Assembly (NCBI GenBank): GCA_028065725.1
Contig: JAPTVL010000268.1
Coordinates: 186,001-250,000, forward strand
Direction of reading: 5' to 3'
Source: Betaproteobacteria bacterium
Lineage (GTDB): Bacteria > Pseudomonadota > Gammaproteobacteria > Burkholderiales > Rhodocyclaceae
Length of the DNA: 64,000 nt
Below are positions 7,630 through 16,968 of this stretch, piece after piece. Position numbers and translations under genes: made by a program. The number at the start of each line of letters is the position of its first letter. Position 1 is the stretch's first letter. The notes below the pieces were generated by a model. That model ran no database searches, was not told where the DNA came from, and worked only from the letters and a program-made list of their open reading frames with translations.

Positions 7630-9375
7630 GTGACAATCAACAGTGTTTCGCTGGTCATCGCCGGCAGCGGCGGCGCCGGCGTGGTCACCGCCGGATCGCT
7701 GCTGCTCGATGCCGCCGCCAAGGCCGGCTGGTACGCCCTGATGAGCCGTTCCTCGGGGCCGCAGATCCGCGGTGGCGAAGCCGCCGCCATGCTGCGCTTC
7801 GCCACCGAGCCGATCATGTCGCACGACGACAGCTTCCATTTGCTGATGGCCATCGACTGGGACAACATCGGCCGCTTCTCGGCCGAGATTCCGCTGGTCG
7901 CCGAGAGCCTGATCGTCGGCGATCCGGCCCACGGCGATGCCCCCGCCGCCCTGCTGGCTGGCCGCCCGCGGCAGGCCGCGCTGCCGATGACGGCGATTGC
8001 CGAAAAGATCGAAAACGGCCGCCCCAACATGGTCGCCCTGGGCGCCATCGCCGCGATGATCGGCCTGCCGCCCGAGGCGATGCAGGCGGTGGTCGAAGAC
8101 AACCTGAAGCGCAAGGGCCAGGCCGCGATCGACGCCAGCATGGCCGCCTTCCATGCCGGCTTCGCCGCGGCGGCCGAGCTACCGGCGATCCCGAAACTAC
8201 CGGCGGTGTCCGGAACCAGCGGACCGCGCTGGAGCATCACCGGCAACGAAGCCACCGGCCTCGGCGTGATTCGCGGCGGCGTGCGCTTCGTCGCCGCCTA
8301 CCCGATCACGCCCGCCACCGAAGTGCTGGAATGGCTGGCGCCCTCGCTGGCCAAGGTCGGCGGCATGCTGGTGCAGGCCGAAGACGAACTGGCCTCGATC
8401 AATCAGATCATCGGCGCCTCCTACGGCGGCGTGCCGGCGATGACCGCCACCTCCGGCCCCGGCCTGTCGCTGATGATCGAATCGCTGGGCCTCGCGGTCG
8501 CCGCCGAGGTGCCGCTGGTGGTGGTCGACGTGATGCGCGTCGGCCCCTCGACCGGCATCGCCACCAAATCGGAACAGAGCGACCTCAACATCGCCGTGTA
8601 CGGCCTGCACGGCGACGCGCCGCACATCGTGGTCGCCGCCAACTCGGTGTCCGATTGCCTGTTCACCACGCAGTGGGCCGTGCATCTGGCCGAAGCCATG
8701 CAGGCGCCGGCCATGGTCCTCACCGACCAGGCCATGGGCCAGGCCCGCGCCATCCTGCCCAGGCCGGCGGAACTGGCCTTCATCGGCCAGCGCGAAACGG
8801 CGAAGGCCGCCGTCGAAGGCGAACGCTACAAGCGTTATGCCGTCACCGGTTCCGGCGTCTCGCCGATGGCGATTCCCGGCACGCCGGGACTGACCCACAC
8901 CGCCGACGGGCTGGAACACAACGAATTCGGCACGCCCTCCTCGCAGGCTTCGGACCACCTGGCGCAGATGGACAAGCGGAGCCGCAAGATCAGCCAGTTC
9001 AACTACGGCGATCACTGGGCCGACATCGAGGATGCAGAAGTCGGCGCTGGCGACACGGCGATCATCACCTGGGGTTCCGCCACCGGCCCGGCGCGCGAAG
9101 CCCTGCAGCGTTACTCGGACGCCGGCGGCAAGGCGCGCCTGATCTCGCTGCGCCTGATCGCGCCGGTGCAGCCGGAAAAAATGGCCGCAGCGCTCAAGGG
9201 ATTTAAGCGCGCGGTGGTCGTCGAGCAGTCGCACAGCGGCCAGTTCTACCGCATGCTGCGCGCCTTCTACGAGCTGCCGGCCAAGACGATTTCGCTGCAC
9301 CACGGCGGTCCGCTGGCCTTCGGCCCGAACCAGATCCTGGAACAACTGAATCAACTCGCTGCAGGGAGCGCGTAA
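7630..9375 (+). CDS. korA: 2-oxoacid:ferredoxin oxidoreductase, fused gamma-alpha subunit (KorA type)
   Basis: I take the GTG at 7630, which follows GGAGGAGGAAGC; an upstream in-frame start would add a basic tail with no family match. The 581-residue product has an N-terminal gamma domain (GSGGAGVVTAGSLLL, about residues 1-190) fused to the pyrimidine-binding alpha domain (AYPITPATEV). KorAB enzymes oxidise 2-oxoglutarate with CoA and reduce ferredoxin. In Thauera aromatica such an enzyme regenerates reduced ferredoxin for dearomatisation. Here it opens an operon with a ferredoxin and 4-hydroxybenzoyl-CoA reductase, so that role is strongly suggested. Confidence 0.87.
   Translation: MTINSVSLVIAGSGGAGVVTAGSLLLDAAAKAGWYALMSRSSGPQIRGGEAAAMLRFATEPIMSHDDSFHLLMAIDWDNIGRFSAEIPLVAESLIVGDPAHGDAPAALLAGRPRQAALPMTAIAEKIENGRPNMVALGAIAAMIGLPPEAMQAVVEDNLKRKGQAAIDASMAAFHAGFAAAAELPAIPKLPAVSGTSGPRWSITGNEATGLGVIRGGVRFVAAYPITPATEVLEWLAPSLAKVGGMLVQAEDELASINQIIGASYGGVPAMTATSGPGLSLMIESLGLAVAAEVPLVVVDVMRVGPSTGIATKSEQSDLNIAVYGLHGDAPHIVVAANSVSDCLFTTQWAVHLAEAMQAPAMVLTDQAMGQARAILPRPAELAFIGQRETAKAAVEGERYKRYAVTGSGVSPMAIPGTPGLTHTADGLEHNEFGTPSSQASDHLAQMDKRSRKISQFNYGDHWADIEDAEVGAGDTAIITWGSATGPAREALQRYSDAGGKARLISLRLIAPVQPEKMAAALKGFKRAVVVEQSHSGQFYRMLRAFYELPAKTISLHHGGPLAFGPNQILEQLNQLAAGSA
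9037..9060 (+). repeat. Dispersed 24-bp motif, copy 3 (inside korA)
   Basis: GAAGTCGGCG followed by CTGGCGACACGGCG lies in the coding sequence for the C-terminal part of KorA. The encoded VGAGDTA fits a normal family segment, so this copy may be chance similarity in GC-rich codons. Confidence 0.3.
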
Positions 9376-10217
9376 TGGAAAGCTGTGCGCAGAAGAAGAA
9401 GTACGCCGCCAAGGACTACAAGTCCGAGCTCAAACCGATCTGGTGTCCGGGCTGCGGCGACTACACCGTGCTCAACGCGATCACCCGGGCGCTGGCCGAG
9501 CTCGCGTTGCCGCCCGAGGAAGTCGCCGTCGTATCCGGCATCGGCTGTTCCTCGCGGATTCCGGCCTACACCAGCGTCTACGGCTTCCACGGCGTGCATG
9601 GCCGCGCCCTGCCCGTCGCAACCGGCCTCAAGCTGGCGCGCCCCGACCTGACAGTGCTGGTCACCGGCGGCGACGGCGATGGCTTCTCGATCGGCGGCAA
9701 CCATTTCCTGCACGCCTGCCGGCGCAACGTCGACATCACCTACATCGTGATGGATAACCAGGTCTATGGCATGACCAAGGGCCAGGCCTCGCCAACCACC
9801 GCGCCCGACTGGGAAGGCAGCAAGCTGACCCCGGAAGGCACCGGCATCAATCCCTTCCAGCCGCTGGTGGTGGGGCTCGCTTCGGGCGCCAACTTCATCG
9901 CCCGGGTTTCATCGAGCGACCCCATCAACATGGCCAGGATCATGGTCGAAGCCATCCAGCATCCGGGTTTCTCGCTGGTACAGGTGCTCAGTCCCTGCGT
10001 CACCTTCCGCCCCGAACAGCAGGAGTGGCGCGACACCGTGCGCACCGCCGTGGTGGACTACACCGACGACGCCGCGCGCGCCGCGCGCCGCTTGATGACC
10101 GACGACGGCTTCAACGTCGGCAAGGTGTTGTTCAAGGGCAGCCGGCCGCCCTTCCGCCCGGAATTCGAGAGTTCCAACGGAACGATCGCGGAACTCGAAG
10201 CGAGGTTCGCGTTATGA
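9375..10217 (+). CDS. korB: 2-oxoacid:ferredoxin oxidoreductase, thiamine diphosphate-binding beta subunit
   Basis: The 280-residue protein has the beta-subunit features CPGCGDY near residue 24 and the thiamine diphosphate motif GGDGDGFSIGGNHF followed by a DN. The ATG overlaps the korA stop by one base, so translation is coupled. Together with KorA it would decarboxylate 2-oxoglutarate to succinyl-CoA and pass two electrons to ferredoxin. Other 2-oxoacids cannot be excluded from sequence alone. Confidence 0.88.
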   Translation: MESCAQKKKYAAKDYKSELKPIWCPGCGDYTVLNAITRALAELALPPEEVAVVSGIGCSSRIPAYTSVYGFHGVHGRALPVATGLKLARPDLTVLVTGGDGDGFSIGGNHFLHACRRNVDITYIVMDNQVYGMTKGQASPTTAPDWEGSKLTPEGTGINPFQPLVVGLASGANFIARVSSSDPINMARIMVEAIQHPGFSLVQVLSPCVTFRPEQQEWRDTVRTAVVDYTDDAARAARRLMTDDGFNVGKVLFKGSRPPFRPEFESSNGTIAELEARFAL

Positions 10218-10747
10218 GTGCGGTCGCACCCGACCAGACCGGCATCAACACCCTGCCCGAACTCCTGGCCCATGCCCTGGCCATGGAGACCGAGGCTGCC
10301 GAGCGCTACGGCGAACTGGCCGACCAGATGGATACCCACCGCAAGCCGGCGGTCGCGGCGATCTTCCGCCGCCTGGAACAGGCAGAGAAGGAACACCTCG
10401 GCGACCTGACCGAGATGTGCAGCAAGTTCGAACTGCCACATATCGCACCGTGGGACTTCAAGTGGCGCAACAACGAAAGCCCGGAAGCCATCGACTTCAC
10501 CAAGGTGCACTATCAACTGTCGGTGCGGGAAGCCATCCTGCTCGCCTTCGAGCATGAGCGCCGCGCGGCGGAATTCTATGCCGGCATTGCGCTGACCGCG
10601 ACCAACAGCGCGGTGCAAACCCTGGCCCGCCAGTTCGCCGAGGAAGAACAGGAGCATATCGGCTGGCTGGAAGCCTGGCTGGCCGAATGCGGCCCCGGCG
10701 ACGCGCAGGCAATCGAGGATCCCGATCCGCCGCTGTGCCAGGAATAA
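10214..10747 (+). CDS. Ferritin-like / rubrerythrin-type diiron protein
   Basis: The start overlaps the korB stop (ATGA). The 177-residue protein has paired carboxylate-histidine helices typical of ferritin-like diiron proteins: METEAAERY, EQAEKEHL, EHERRAAEFY and EEEQEHIGWL. There is no C-terminal rubredoxin domain. Members reduce peroxide or store iron. Lying between two very oxygen-sensitive iron-sulfur systems, it may protect them or act in iron-sulfur supply; this is inference. Confidence 0.7.
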   Translation: MSAVAPDQTGINTLPELLAHALAMETEAAERYGELADQMDTHRKPAVAAIFRRLEQAEKEHLGDLTEMCSKFELPHIAPWDFKWRNNESPEAIDFTKVHYQLSVREAILLAFEHERRAAEFYAGIALTATNSAVQTLARQFAEEEQEHIGWLEAWLAECGPGDAQAIEDPDPPLCQE

Positions 10748-11038
<291 letters not shown>

Positions 11039-11088
11039 GCCGCCATCCCTGCCGCACGGCAGGCACAAGCACACCAAGAGGAGGAAGC

Positions 11089-11562
11089 ATGAAGCGAATA
11101 TTGGGTCTCTGGATCAACGGGCGCTGGCGCGAGGAAGCCGTCGCCGAGAACGCGCTGCTGCTCGATTACCTGCGCGACGGCCTAGGCCTCACCGGCACCA
11201 AGCAGGGCTGCGACGGCGGCGAATGCGGCGCCTGCACCGTGCTTGTCGACGACCAGCCGCGGCTGGCCTGCAGCACGCTGGCGCACAGCGTCGCCGGGCG
11301 CCGCGTCGAGACGGTCGAAGGCCTCGCCACCGAGGGCAACATCTCGCGCCTGCAGCGCGCCTTCCACGAAAAGCTCGGCACCCAGTGCGGCTTCTGCACG
11401 CCGGGCATGCTGATGGCGGCCGAAGGCCTGCTGCGCAAGAACCCGCATCCCGAACGCGAGGAGATCCAGGCGGCGCTGGCCGGCAACCTGTGCCGCTGCA
11501 CCGGCTATGTCAAAATTTTGGATTCGGTCGAGGCGGCCTGCGGCAAGGAGCGCGCGCTATGA
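11089..11562 (+). CDS. hcrC: 4-hydroxybenzoyl-CoA reductase gamma subunit, 2x[2Fe-2S]
   Basis: The 157-residue protein is the iron-sulfur subunit of the xanthine oxidase family. The plant-type cluster cysteines lie in [12 protein letters not shown] and the following LACSTL; the second cluster sits in [10 protein letters not shown] and [20 protein letters not shown] ribosome site precedes the ATG. It passes electrons from ferredoxin, by way of HcrB, to the molybdenum cofactor in HcrA. The gene overlaps hcrA by 4 bp. Confidence 0.93.
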   Translation: MKRILGLWINGRWREEAVAENALLLDYLRDGLGLTGTKQGCDGGECGACTVLVDDQPRLACSTLAHSVAGRRVETVEGLATEGNISRLQRAFHEKLGTQCGFCTPGMLMAAEGLLRKNPHPEREEIQAALAGNLCRCTGYVKILDSVEAACGKERAL

Positions 11563-13931
11563 ACGCTCCCGATCGCAAAGTCAAGCCGATCCCGGCGAAC
11601 CGGCTGGGAAATAGGTCGGACCGCGGCGTCGGCGCCCGCATGCCGCTGGTCGATGGCATCGAGAAGGTCACCGGCACGGCGCGCTACACGGCCGACCTGC
11701 CGGCCAATGGCGCGCTGGTCGGCAAGATACTGCGCAGCCCCTATGCCCATGCCGAGCTGCTGGAAGTCGATATCAGCGAGGCACTGAAACTTCCCGGCGT
11801 CCGCGCCATCGTGACGGGTGCCGATTGCGACGTCCCCTATGGCGTGATCCCGATCGCGCAGAACGAGTTTCCTCTGGCGCGGGAGCGCATCCGCTACATC
11901 GGCGAACCGGTCGCGGCAGTGGCCGCGGTCGACGAAGCCACGGCGGATCTGGCGCTGTCCCGCATCCGCCTGCGCGTGCGCGAACTGCCGGCCTACTTCA
12001 AGGCTGCCGCGGCGCGCGAACCCGACGCCATGCTCCTACACGACAACAAGCAGGGAAACATCGAACGCGCTGTGCATAACGAATTCGGCGACACCGCGGC
12101 GGGATTCGCCGCCGCCGACTTGGTGCGCGAGGAAAACTATGAATGCGCCGAGGTCCATCACGCGATGATGGAACCGAACGCGGCGATGGCCACCTATGAG
12201 CCCGAGCGCGGCCACCTGACCCTGTGGTCGGTGACGCAGGTGCCCTATTACGTGCATCTGACGCTGGCGCAATGCCTCAAGATGGAAGCGGCCCACATCC
12301 GCGTCATCAAGCCCTTTGTCGGTGGCGGTTTCGGCCACCGCGTGGAGCCGCTCAATTTCGAAGTCATCGTCTCGCTTCTGGCGCGGGCAGCGCGCGGCGC
12401 CGTCCGCCTGCTGATGGCGCGCGAAGAGGCTTTCCTGACCCACCGCGGCCGGCCCGAGACGCAAATCCGCATCAAGCTCGGCCTGAAACGCGACGGCAGC
12501 ATGACCGCCTGCGAGGCGGAAGTGGTCCAGCGCGGCGGCGCCTACGGCGGCTACGGCCTGGTCACGATCCTGTATTCCGGCGCGCTGCTCAATGGTCTCT
12601 ACAACCTGCCGGCGGTGAAGTACGACGGCTACCGCGTGTATTCGAACACGCCGCCCTGCGGCGCGATGCGCGGCCACGGCACGGTGAACATCCGCTTCGC
12701 CTTCGAGTCGCTGCTCGACACGATGGCGGCCGAGCTGGGCATCGACCCGATCGCGATTCGCCGCCGCAACCTGCTGCGGGCGCCGACCGACACGATCAAT
12801 GGCCTCAAGGTGATGTCCTACGGCCTCGGCGACTGCCTCGACTGGGTCGAGCGCGCCAGCGGCTGGAAGGAACGCAAGGGCAAGCTGAACCGGCAAGGCA
12901 ACATGGGCAAGGGACTGGGCATGGCCTGCTCGCATTTCGTCAGCGGTTCGGCCAAGCCCGTGCATTTCACCGGCCAGCCGCACGCGACCATTGTCCTCCG
13001 CCTCGATTTCGATGGCGGCATCACTATTCTTACCGGCGCCGCCGATATCGGCCAAGGCTCGTCAACGATCATCACGCAAATCGTCACCGAAATACTGGGT
13101 GTGAATCACCGCCGTCTGCGTCTCATCGCCAACGATTCGGCAATCACGCCGAAGGACAACGGCTCGTATTCGTCGCGGGTGACCTTCATGGTTGGCAACG
13201 CCGCGGCCGACGCCGCCCAGAAGCTGAAGAAGCTGCTGGTGGCAGCCGCCGCGCACCGCCTAAAAGTAAATGCAGCCGAAGTCGATTGGTATGGCGAAGG
13301 CGCGGCTATCGCCGCCGATCCCGATCAGCACGTTTCTTTCGATGACATCGCCGAGGAAGCGCTGGTCGGCGTCGGCATGCTGACCGTGAATGGTACCTTC
13401 ACCTGCCCCATCGAGTTTCAGGGCGGCAAGCAGCGCGGTGGCGCCGTGGGCTCGACGATGGGCTTTTCCTATGTCGCGCAGGCGGCCGAAGTCAGCGTCG
13501 ACATGGACCTCGGCATCGTCACCGTGGACAAGATCTGGGCGGCGATCGACTGCGGCCGCGCGATCAATCCGATGGCGGTCGAGGGCCAGGTGCAGGGCGC
13601 CGTCTGGATGGGCCTGGGGCAGACCCTGTGCGAGGAAACGATCTACGAGAACGGACGCCACATGGTGCCCAACATGCTCGATTACCGCGTGCCGACCATT
13701 GTCGAATCGCCCGACATCGAGGTGCATATCGTCGAAAGCATGGACCCCAACGGCCCCTTCGGCGCCAAGGAGGCCAGCGAAGGCCCGCTGTCCGGAATCA
13801 TGTCGGCGGTCGCCGCCGCGGTCGAGGATGCCACCGGCCTGCGCGTGAAGGCGCTGCCGCTGTCGCCGCCGCGCGTGTTCGCCGCCATGCAGGAGGCGCG
13901 TAACGCCGCCACCAACGAGGAGCAAGCCTGA
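11559..13931 (+). CDS. hcrA: 4-hydroxybenzoyl-CoA reductase alpha subunit, molybdopterin
   Basis: The 790-residue product is a xanthine oxidase-family large subunit with [10 protein letters not shown] and, near the C-terminus, [15 protein letters not shown], the region of the catalytic glutamate. The enzyme removes the phenolic hydroxyl of 4-hydroxybenzoyl-CoA reductively, yielding benzoyl-CoA. The start ATG overlaps the hcrC stop, and the stop overlaps the hcrB start by one base. Identification as a reductase instead of a hydroxylase rests on the HcrB partner with its extra iron-sulfur cluster. Confidence 0.92.
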   Translation: MNAPDRKVKPIPANRLGNRSDRGVGARMPLVDGIEKVTGTARYTADLPANGALVGKILRSPYAHAELLEVDISEALKLPGVRAIVTGADCDVPYGVIPIAQNEFPLARERIRYIGEPVAAVAAVDEATADLALSRIRLRVRELPAYFKAAAAREPDAMLLHDNKQGNIERAVHNEFGDTAAGFAAADLVREENYECAEVHHAMMEPNAAMATYEPERGHLTLWSVTQVPYYVHLTLAQCLKMEAAHIRVIKPFVGGGFGHRVEPLNFEVIVSLLARAARGAVRLLMAREEAFLTHRGRPETQIRIKLGLKRDGSMTACEAEVVQRGGAYGGYGLVTILYSGALLNGLYNLPAVKYDGYRVYSNTPPCGAMRGHGTVNIRFAFESLLDTMAAELGIDPIAIRRRNLLRAPTDTINGLKVMSYGLGDCLDWVERASGWKERKGKLNRQGNMGKGLGMACSHFVSGSAKPVHFTGQPHATIVLRLDFDGGITILTGAADIGQGSSTIITQIVTEILGVNHRRLRLIANDSAITPKDNGSYSSRVTFMVGNAAADAAQKLKKLLVAAAAHRLKVNAAEVDWYGEGAAIAADPDQHVSFDDIAEEALVGVGMLTVNGTFTCPIEFQGGKQRGGAVGSTMGFSYVAQAAEVSVDMDLGIVTVDKIWAAIDCGRAINPMAVEGQVQGAVWMGLGQTLCEETIYENGRHMVPNMLDYRVPTIVESPDIEVHIVESMDPNGPFGAKEASEGPLSGIMSAVAAAVEDATGLRVKALPLSPPRVFAAMQEARNAATNEEQA

Positions 13932-14908
13932 TGAGTGCCCTGCCCGATTTCCAGTTGCTGCGGCCGACCACCGCCGCCGATGCCGTTGCCATGCGCGCGG
14001 CCAACGCCGCCAGCCGCTACATCGCCGGCGGCACCGACCTGCTGCCCAACATCCGCCGCGGTCTGGCGGAACCCGGCGTGGTCATCGACCTCGGCGGCAT
14101 CGCCGAGCTGAGCCATATCGATTTCAGCGGCGATGCCCTGCGCATCGGCGCCGGCACCACGCTGGCGGCGATTGCCGGCGATGCGGCGATCCGCCAGCGC
14201 TTCACGGCACTGGCCGAAGCCGCCGCCGCGGTGGCCGGCCCGACGCACCGCGCGGCGGCGACGCTGGGCGGCAACCTCTGCCTCGACACGCGCTGCGTCT
14301 ATTACAACCAGAGCGAATACTGGCGCAAGAGCAACGACTACTGCATGAAGCTCAAGGGCGACGGCTGCCGTGTCGCCAAGAAGTCCAAGCGCTGCTACGC
14401 GGCCTTCAGCGGCGACGTCGCGCCGGCCCTGATCGCGCTCGACGCCGAGCTTGAAATCCTCGGGCCGAAGGGCAGCCGCCGTGTCGCCAGCGCCGACTTT
14501 TATCGCGACGACGGCATGGCCTGGCTGACGCTGGCGCCCGACGAACTGCTGATCGCGGTGCATGTTCCGCCACGTGCGGGCTGGACCAGCGCCTACGAAA
14601 AAGTCCGCGTGCGCGGCGCCATCGATTTCCCGCTGGCCGGCGTCGCCGTGGCCCTGAAACGCACGGACGGCGCGCTGGAAGACCTGCGCATCGCCTGCAC
14701 CGGCGTCGCCTCGCGGCCGCTGGCGGTCGAAGGTCTGGCCGAACTCCGCGGCAAGCCGCTCGATGCCTCGGCACTCGCCCTGATCACGGCCCAAACCGAA
14801 ATCGCCGCCGGTGCCATGCGTACCACGGTGGTGGACATGCTCTACCGCCGCGGCGTGGCACCCGTGCTGGCCCGACGCATCGCCGAGAAACTCTGGAACG
14901 CCGTCTGA
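13931..14908 (+). CDS. hcrB: 4-hydroxybenzoyl-CoA reductase beta subunit, FAD and extra [4Fe-4S]
   Basis: The 325-residue protein has the FAD-binding segments YIAGGTDLLPN and TLGGNLC typical of the family. It also has the insertion found only in 4-hydroxybenzoyl-CoA reductase, with Cys122, Cys138, Cys146 and Cys155 binding an additional 4Fe-4S cluster; these are the positions described for the Thauera enzyme. That cluster inverts the electron path so ferredoxin can drive the reduction. The insertion separates this enzyme from the ordinary molybdenum hydroxylase encoded at 48-51.8 kb. Confidence 0.95.
   Translation: MSALPDFQLLRPTTAADAVAMRAANAASRYIAGGTDLLPNIRRGLAEPGVVIDLGGIAELSHIDFSGDALRIGAGTTLAAIAGDAAIRQRFTALAEAAAAVAGPTHRAAATLGGNLCLDTRCVYYNQSEYWRKSNDYCMKLKGDGCRVAKKSKRCYAAFSGDVAPALIALDAELEILGPKGSRRVASADFYRDDGMAWLTLAPDELLIAVHVPPRAGWTSAYEKVRVRGAIDFPLAGVAVALKRTDGALEDLRIACTGVASRPLAVEGLAELRGKPLDASALALITAQTEIAAGAMRTTVVDMLYRRGVAPVLARRIAEKLWNAV
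14477..14500 (-). repeat. Dispersed 24-bp motif, copy 4 (inside hcrB)
   Basis: On the minus strand AAAGTCGGCG is followed by CTGGCGACACGGCG. It encodes RVASADF within HcrB on the coding strand, so selection on the protein could also explain it. Confidence 0.35.
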
Positions 14909-14954
14909 GCAACACTTGCTCCCGTATGCCTTACCCGATCGAGGTGAATAGCAG

Positions 14955-16253
14955 ATGAGCTACTTTGACGAAGCAACCGAAACCCTGCCGCGCGAGCAAC
15001 TCGCGGCGCTGCAATACGGCAAGCTGCAGGCCATGATGAAGGAGCTGTGGGGTCGCAACGGTTTCTACACCGCGAAGTGGCAGGCCGCCGGCGTATCGCC
15101 CGGCGACATCCGCAGCCTCGATGACCTGCACAAGCTGCCCTTCACCAAAAAGGGCGAGCTGATGGACGACCAGGCCGCCCACGGCCCCTTCGGCAGCAAC
15201 CTGACCTATCCGGTCGAGGCCTACGTGCGCATGCACCAGACCTCGGGCACCACCGGCGTGCCGCTCAAGGTGATGGACACCCACGAATCCTGGGACTGGT
15301 GGGGCCGCTGCTGGGGCCATGTGCTGGCCGGCGCCGGCGTCACTGCGTCCGACCGGCTATTCATGGCCTTCGCCTTCGGCCCCTTCATCGGCTTCTGGGC
15401 GGCGGTCGAGGGCGCGCGCAAGATCGGCGCAACCATGATTCCGGGCGGCGGACGCGATTCCCAGCAACGTCTGGAGCTGATGCGCGAAACCGGCGCCACG
15501 GTGCTCTGCTGCACGCCAACCTACGCCCTGCGCCTGGCCGAGGTGGCCCATGAAATCGGCTTCGACATCGACTCGATTCCGATGAAGGCCACGGTACATG
15601 CCGGCGAGCCGGGCGCCAACATCCCGGCCACCAAGTCCCGCATCCAGGATGCATGGACCGCCAAGTGCTTCGACCATGCCGGCGCCTCGGAAGTCGGCGC
15701 CCATTCCTTCGAATGCCATGTGCAGCCCGGCGGCACGCACCTGATCGAAAGCGAATACATCGCCGAAGTCATCAATCCGCAGACCGGCGTGGCCGTGGCC
15801 CCGGGGGAACGCGGCGAACTGGTGATCACCAATCTCGGGCGCTGGGGCTTCCCGGTGATCCGCTACCGTACCGGCGACCTGGTGCGCGTCAACCTCGACC
15901 GCTGCGAATGCGGCCGCACCTCGCTGCGCTTCGAGGGCGGCATCCTCGGCCGCGCCGACGACATGGTCACGGTGCGCGGCGTCAATGTCTTCCCCGCCGG
16001 CGTGGAGAACATCATTCGCAAGTTTGCCGAGGTGGACGAGTTCCGCATCACGGTGAACAAGGTCAAGCAGATGGACGAGATGGACATCGAGGTCGAACTC
16101 TGCGAAGGAGCCGATCCCGAGGTGGTGCACGAAATCGCGATCAAGCTCGATTCGATGCTGGCCTTCCGTCCGCGCGTGCATCATGTCGCACGCAACATGC
16201 TGCCGCGCTTCGAAATGAAGGCCAAGCGCTTTCATGTGAAGCTCTGCGAATAG
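14955..16253 (+). CDS. Phenylacetate-CoA ligase-type (PaaK family) aryl-CoA ligase
   Basis: The 432-residue protein has the ATP-binding loop HQTSGTTGVPL near residue 95 and the C-terminal RTGDL and RADDMVTVRGVNVFP segments of the PaaK branch of adenylate-forming enzymes. Such enzymes make phenylacetyl-CoA or related thioesters through an acyl-AMP. In this position, directly after hcrCAB, the likely substrate is 4-hydroxybenzoate or 4-hydroxyphenylacetate. The known 4-hydroxybenzoate ligases of phenol degraders belong to a different branch, so this is a candidate only. Confidence 0.75.
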   Translation: MSYFDEATETLPREQLAALQYGKLQAMMKELWGRNGFYTAKWQAAGVSPGDIRSLDDLHKLPFTKKGELMDDQAAHGPFGSNLTYPVEAYVRMHQTSGTTGVPLKVMDTHESWDWWGRCWGHVLAGAGVTASDRLFMAFAFGPFIGFWAAVEGARKIGATMIPGGGRDSQQRLELMRETGATVLCCTPTYALRLAEVAHEIGFDIDSIPMKATVHAGEPGANIPATKSRIQDAWTAKCFDHAGASEVGAHSFECHVQPGGTHLIESEYIAEVINPQTGVAVAPGERGELVITNLGRWGFPVIRYRTGDLVRVNLDRCECGRTSLRFEGGILGRADDMVTVRGVNVFPAGVENIIRKFAEVDEFRITVNKVKQMDEMDIEVELCEGADPEVVHEIAIKLDSMLAFRPRVHHVARNMLPRFEMKAKRFHVKLCE

Positions 16254-16266
16254 GACACTGGCTTAA

Positions 16267-16290
16267 GAAGTCGGCGTCGACGACACGGCG
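16267..16290 (+). repeat. Dispersed 24-bp motif, copy 5
   Basis: GAAGTCGGCG followed by TCGACGACACGGCG, just after the aryl-CoA ligase stop codon. It diverges from the consensus in the middle. Confidence 0.4.
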
Positions 16291-16306
16291 CCGGCGCACC
16301 CTGCAT

Positions 16307-16361
16307 TTGACTCACGGCATTTTCAGCGGTCATAATCGGGCTGCGAATCCAGCAAATTCGC
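16307..16361 (+). promoter_or_regulatory. Promoter and inverted repeat upstream of marR-type gene
   Basis: TTGACT (16307-16312) and CATAAT (16331-16336) are 18 bases apart. Just downstream, GCGAAT (16343-16348) is inverted as ATTCGC (16356-16361), spaced by 7 bases. The repeat would cover the transcription start, a common arrangement for autorepression by MarR proteins. Confidence 0.5.
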
Positions 16362-16390
16362 ATACCTCTTCGAATCGACCAGAACCCGCC

Positions 16391-16855
16391 ATGCCCGCCA
16401 CCTCCGCTGCCAAAAAGAAATCCGCTCTCGATTATGGGCTGCTGCCCGACCTGGTCGGCTACCATCTGCGCATGGCCCAGATCGCCCTGTTCCGGGACTT
16501 TTCCGAGGGCCCCGGCAAGGAGGATGTGACGCCCGGCCTGTTCGGCGTACTGGTCATCATCGAAGCCAATCCCGATCTCAAGCAGAGCGAACTGGCCCGC
16601 GCCACCCATCTCGATCGCTCGACCGTGGTTACCGTGATCGACAATCTGGTGCGGCGCGGCCTGGTCGAACGCCGGGTCGCCTTGCACGACCGCCGCTCCA
16701 ACGCGATCCGCCTGACAGATGCCGGCGCTGCCCTGCTGCGCAAGCTCAAGCGCCAGGTCAGCCAGCACGAAAAGCGCCTGCTGCAGAATTTCAGCACGGC
16801 GGAGCGCGACACCTTCATCGCCCTGCTGCAGAAGGTCTTCCCCCAGCATCGCTGA
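16391..16855 (+). CDS. MarR family transcriptional regulator
   Basis: The 154-residue protein has a winged helix-turn-helix of MarR type: LKQSELARATHLDRSTVVTVIDNLVRRGLVERR followed by the wing DRRSNAIRLTDAG is visible at about residues 65-115. MarR proteins are dimeric repressors released by aromatic ligands or CoA thioesters. I chose the ATG at 16391 because the homologous fold begins soon after. It lies between the hcr operon and the aldehyde oxidoreductase gene and likely controls one or both. Confidence 0.85.
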   Translation: MPATSAAKKKSALDYGLLPDLVGYHLRMAQIALFRDFSEGPGKEDVTPGLFGVLVIIEANPDLKQSELARATHLDRSTVVTVIDNLVRRGLVERRVALHDRRSNAIRLTDAGAALLRKLKRQVSQHEKRLLQNFSTAERDTFIALLQKVFPQHR

Positions 16856-16897
16856 GTCGCGGCTGTAGCACCCCGGTCGCCCCCATTGCGCCCGATA

Positions 16898-16929
16898 ATG
16901 ATGGACATCCAATCATTTATGTCGTATAC
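16898..16929 (+). promoter_or_regulatory. Promoter and operator upstream of the aldehyde oxidoreductase gene
   Basis: TGGACA (16902-16907) and TATACT (16924-16929) are separated by 16 bases. ATGATGGAC at 16898-16906 overlaps the -35 box and is followed by a stretch matching the sequence at 7486 at most positions. A second, imperfect TCCATC half-site lies at 16935-16940. The shared box suggests coregulation with the kor-hcr operon. Confidence 0.55.
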
Positions 16930-16968
16930 TATTTTCCATCGCCGGACCACGGCCATGGAGCGTCGACA

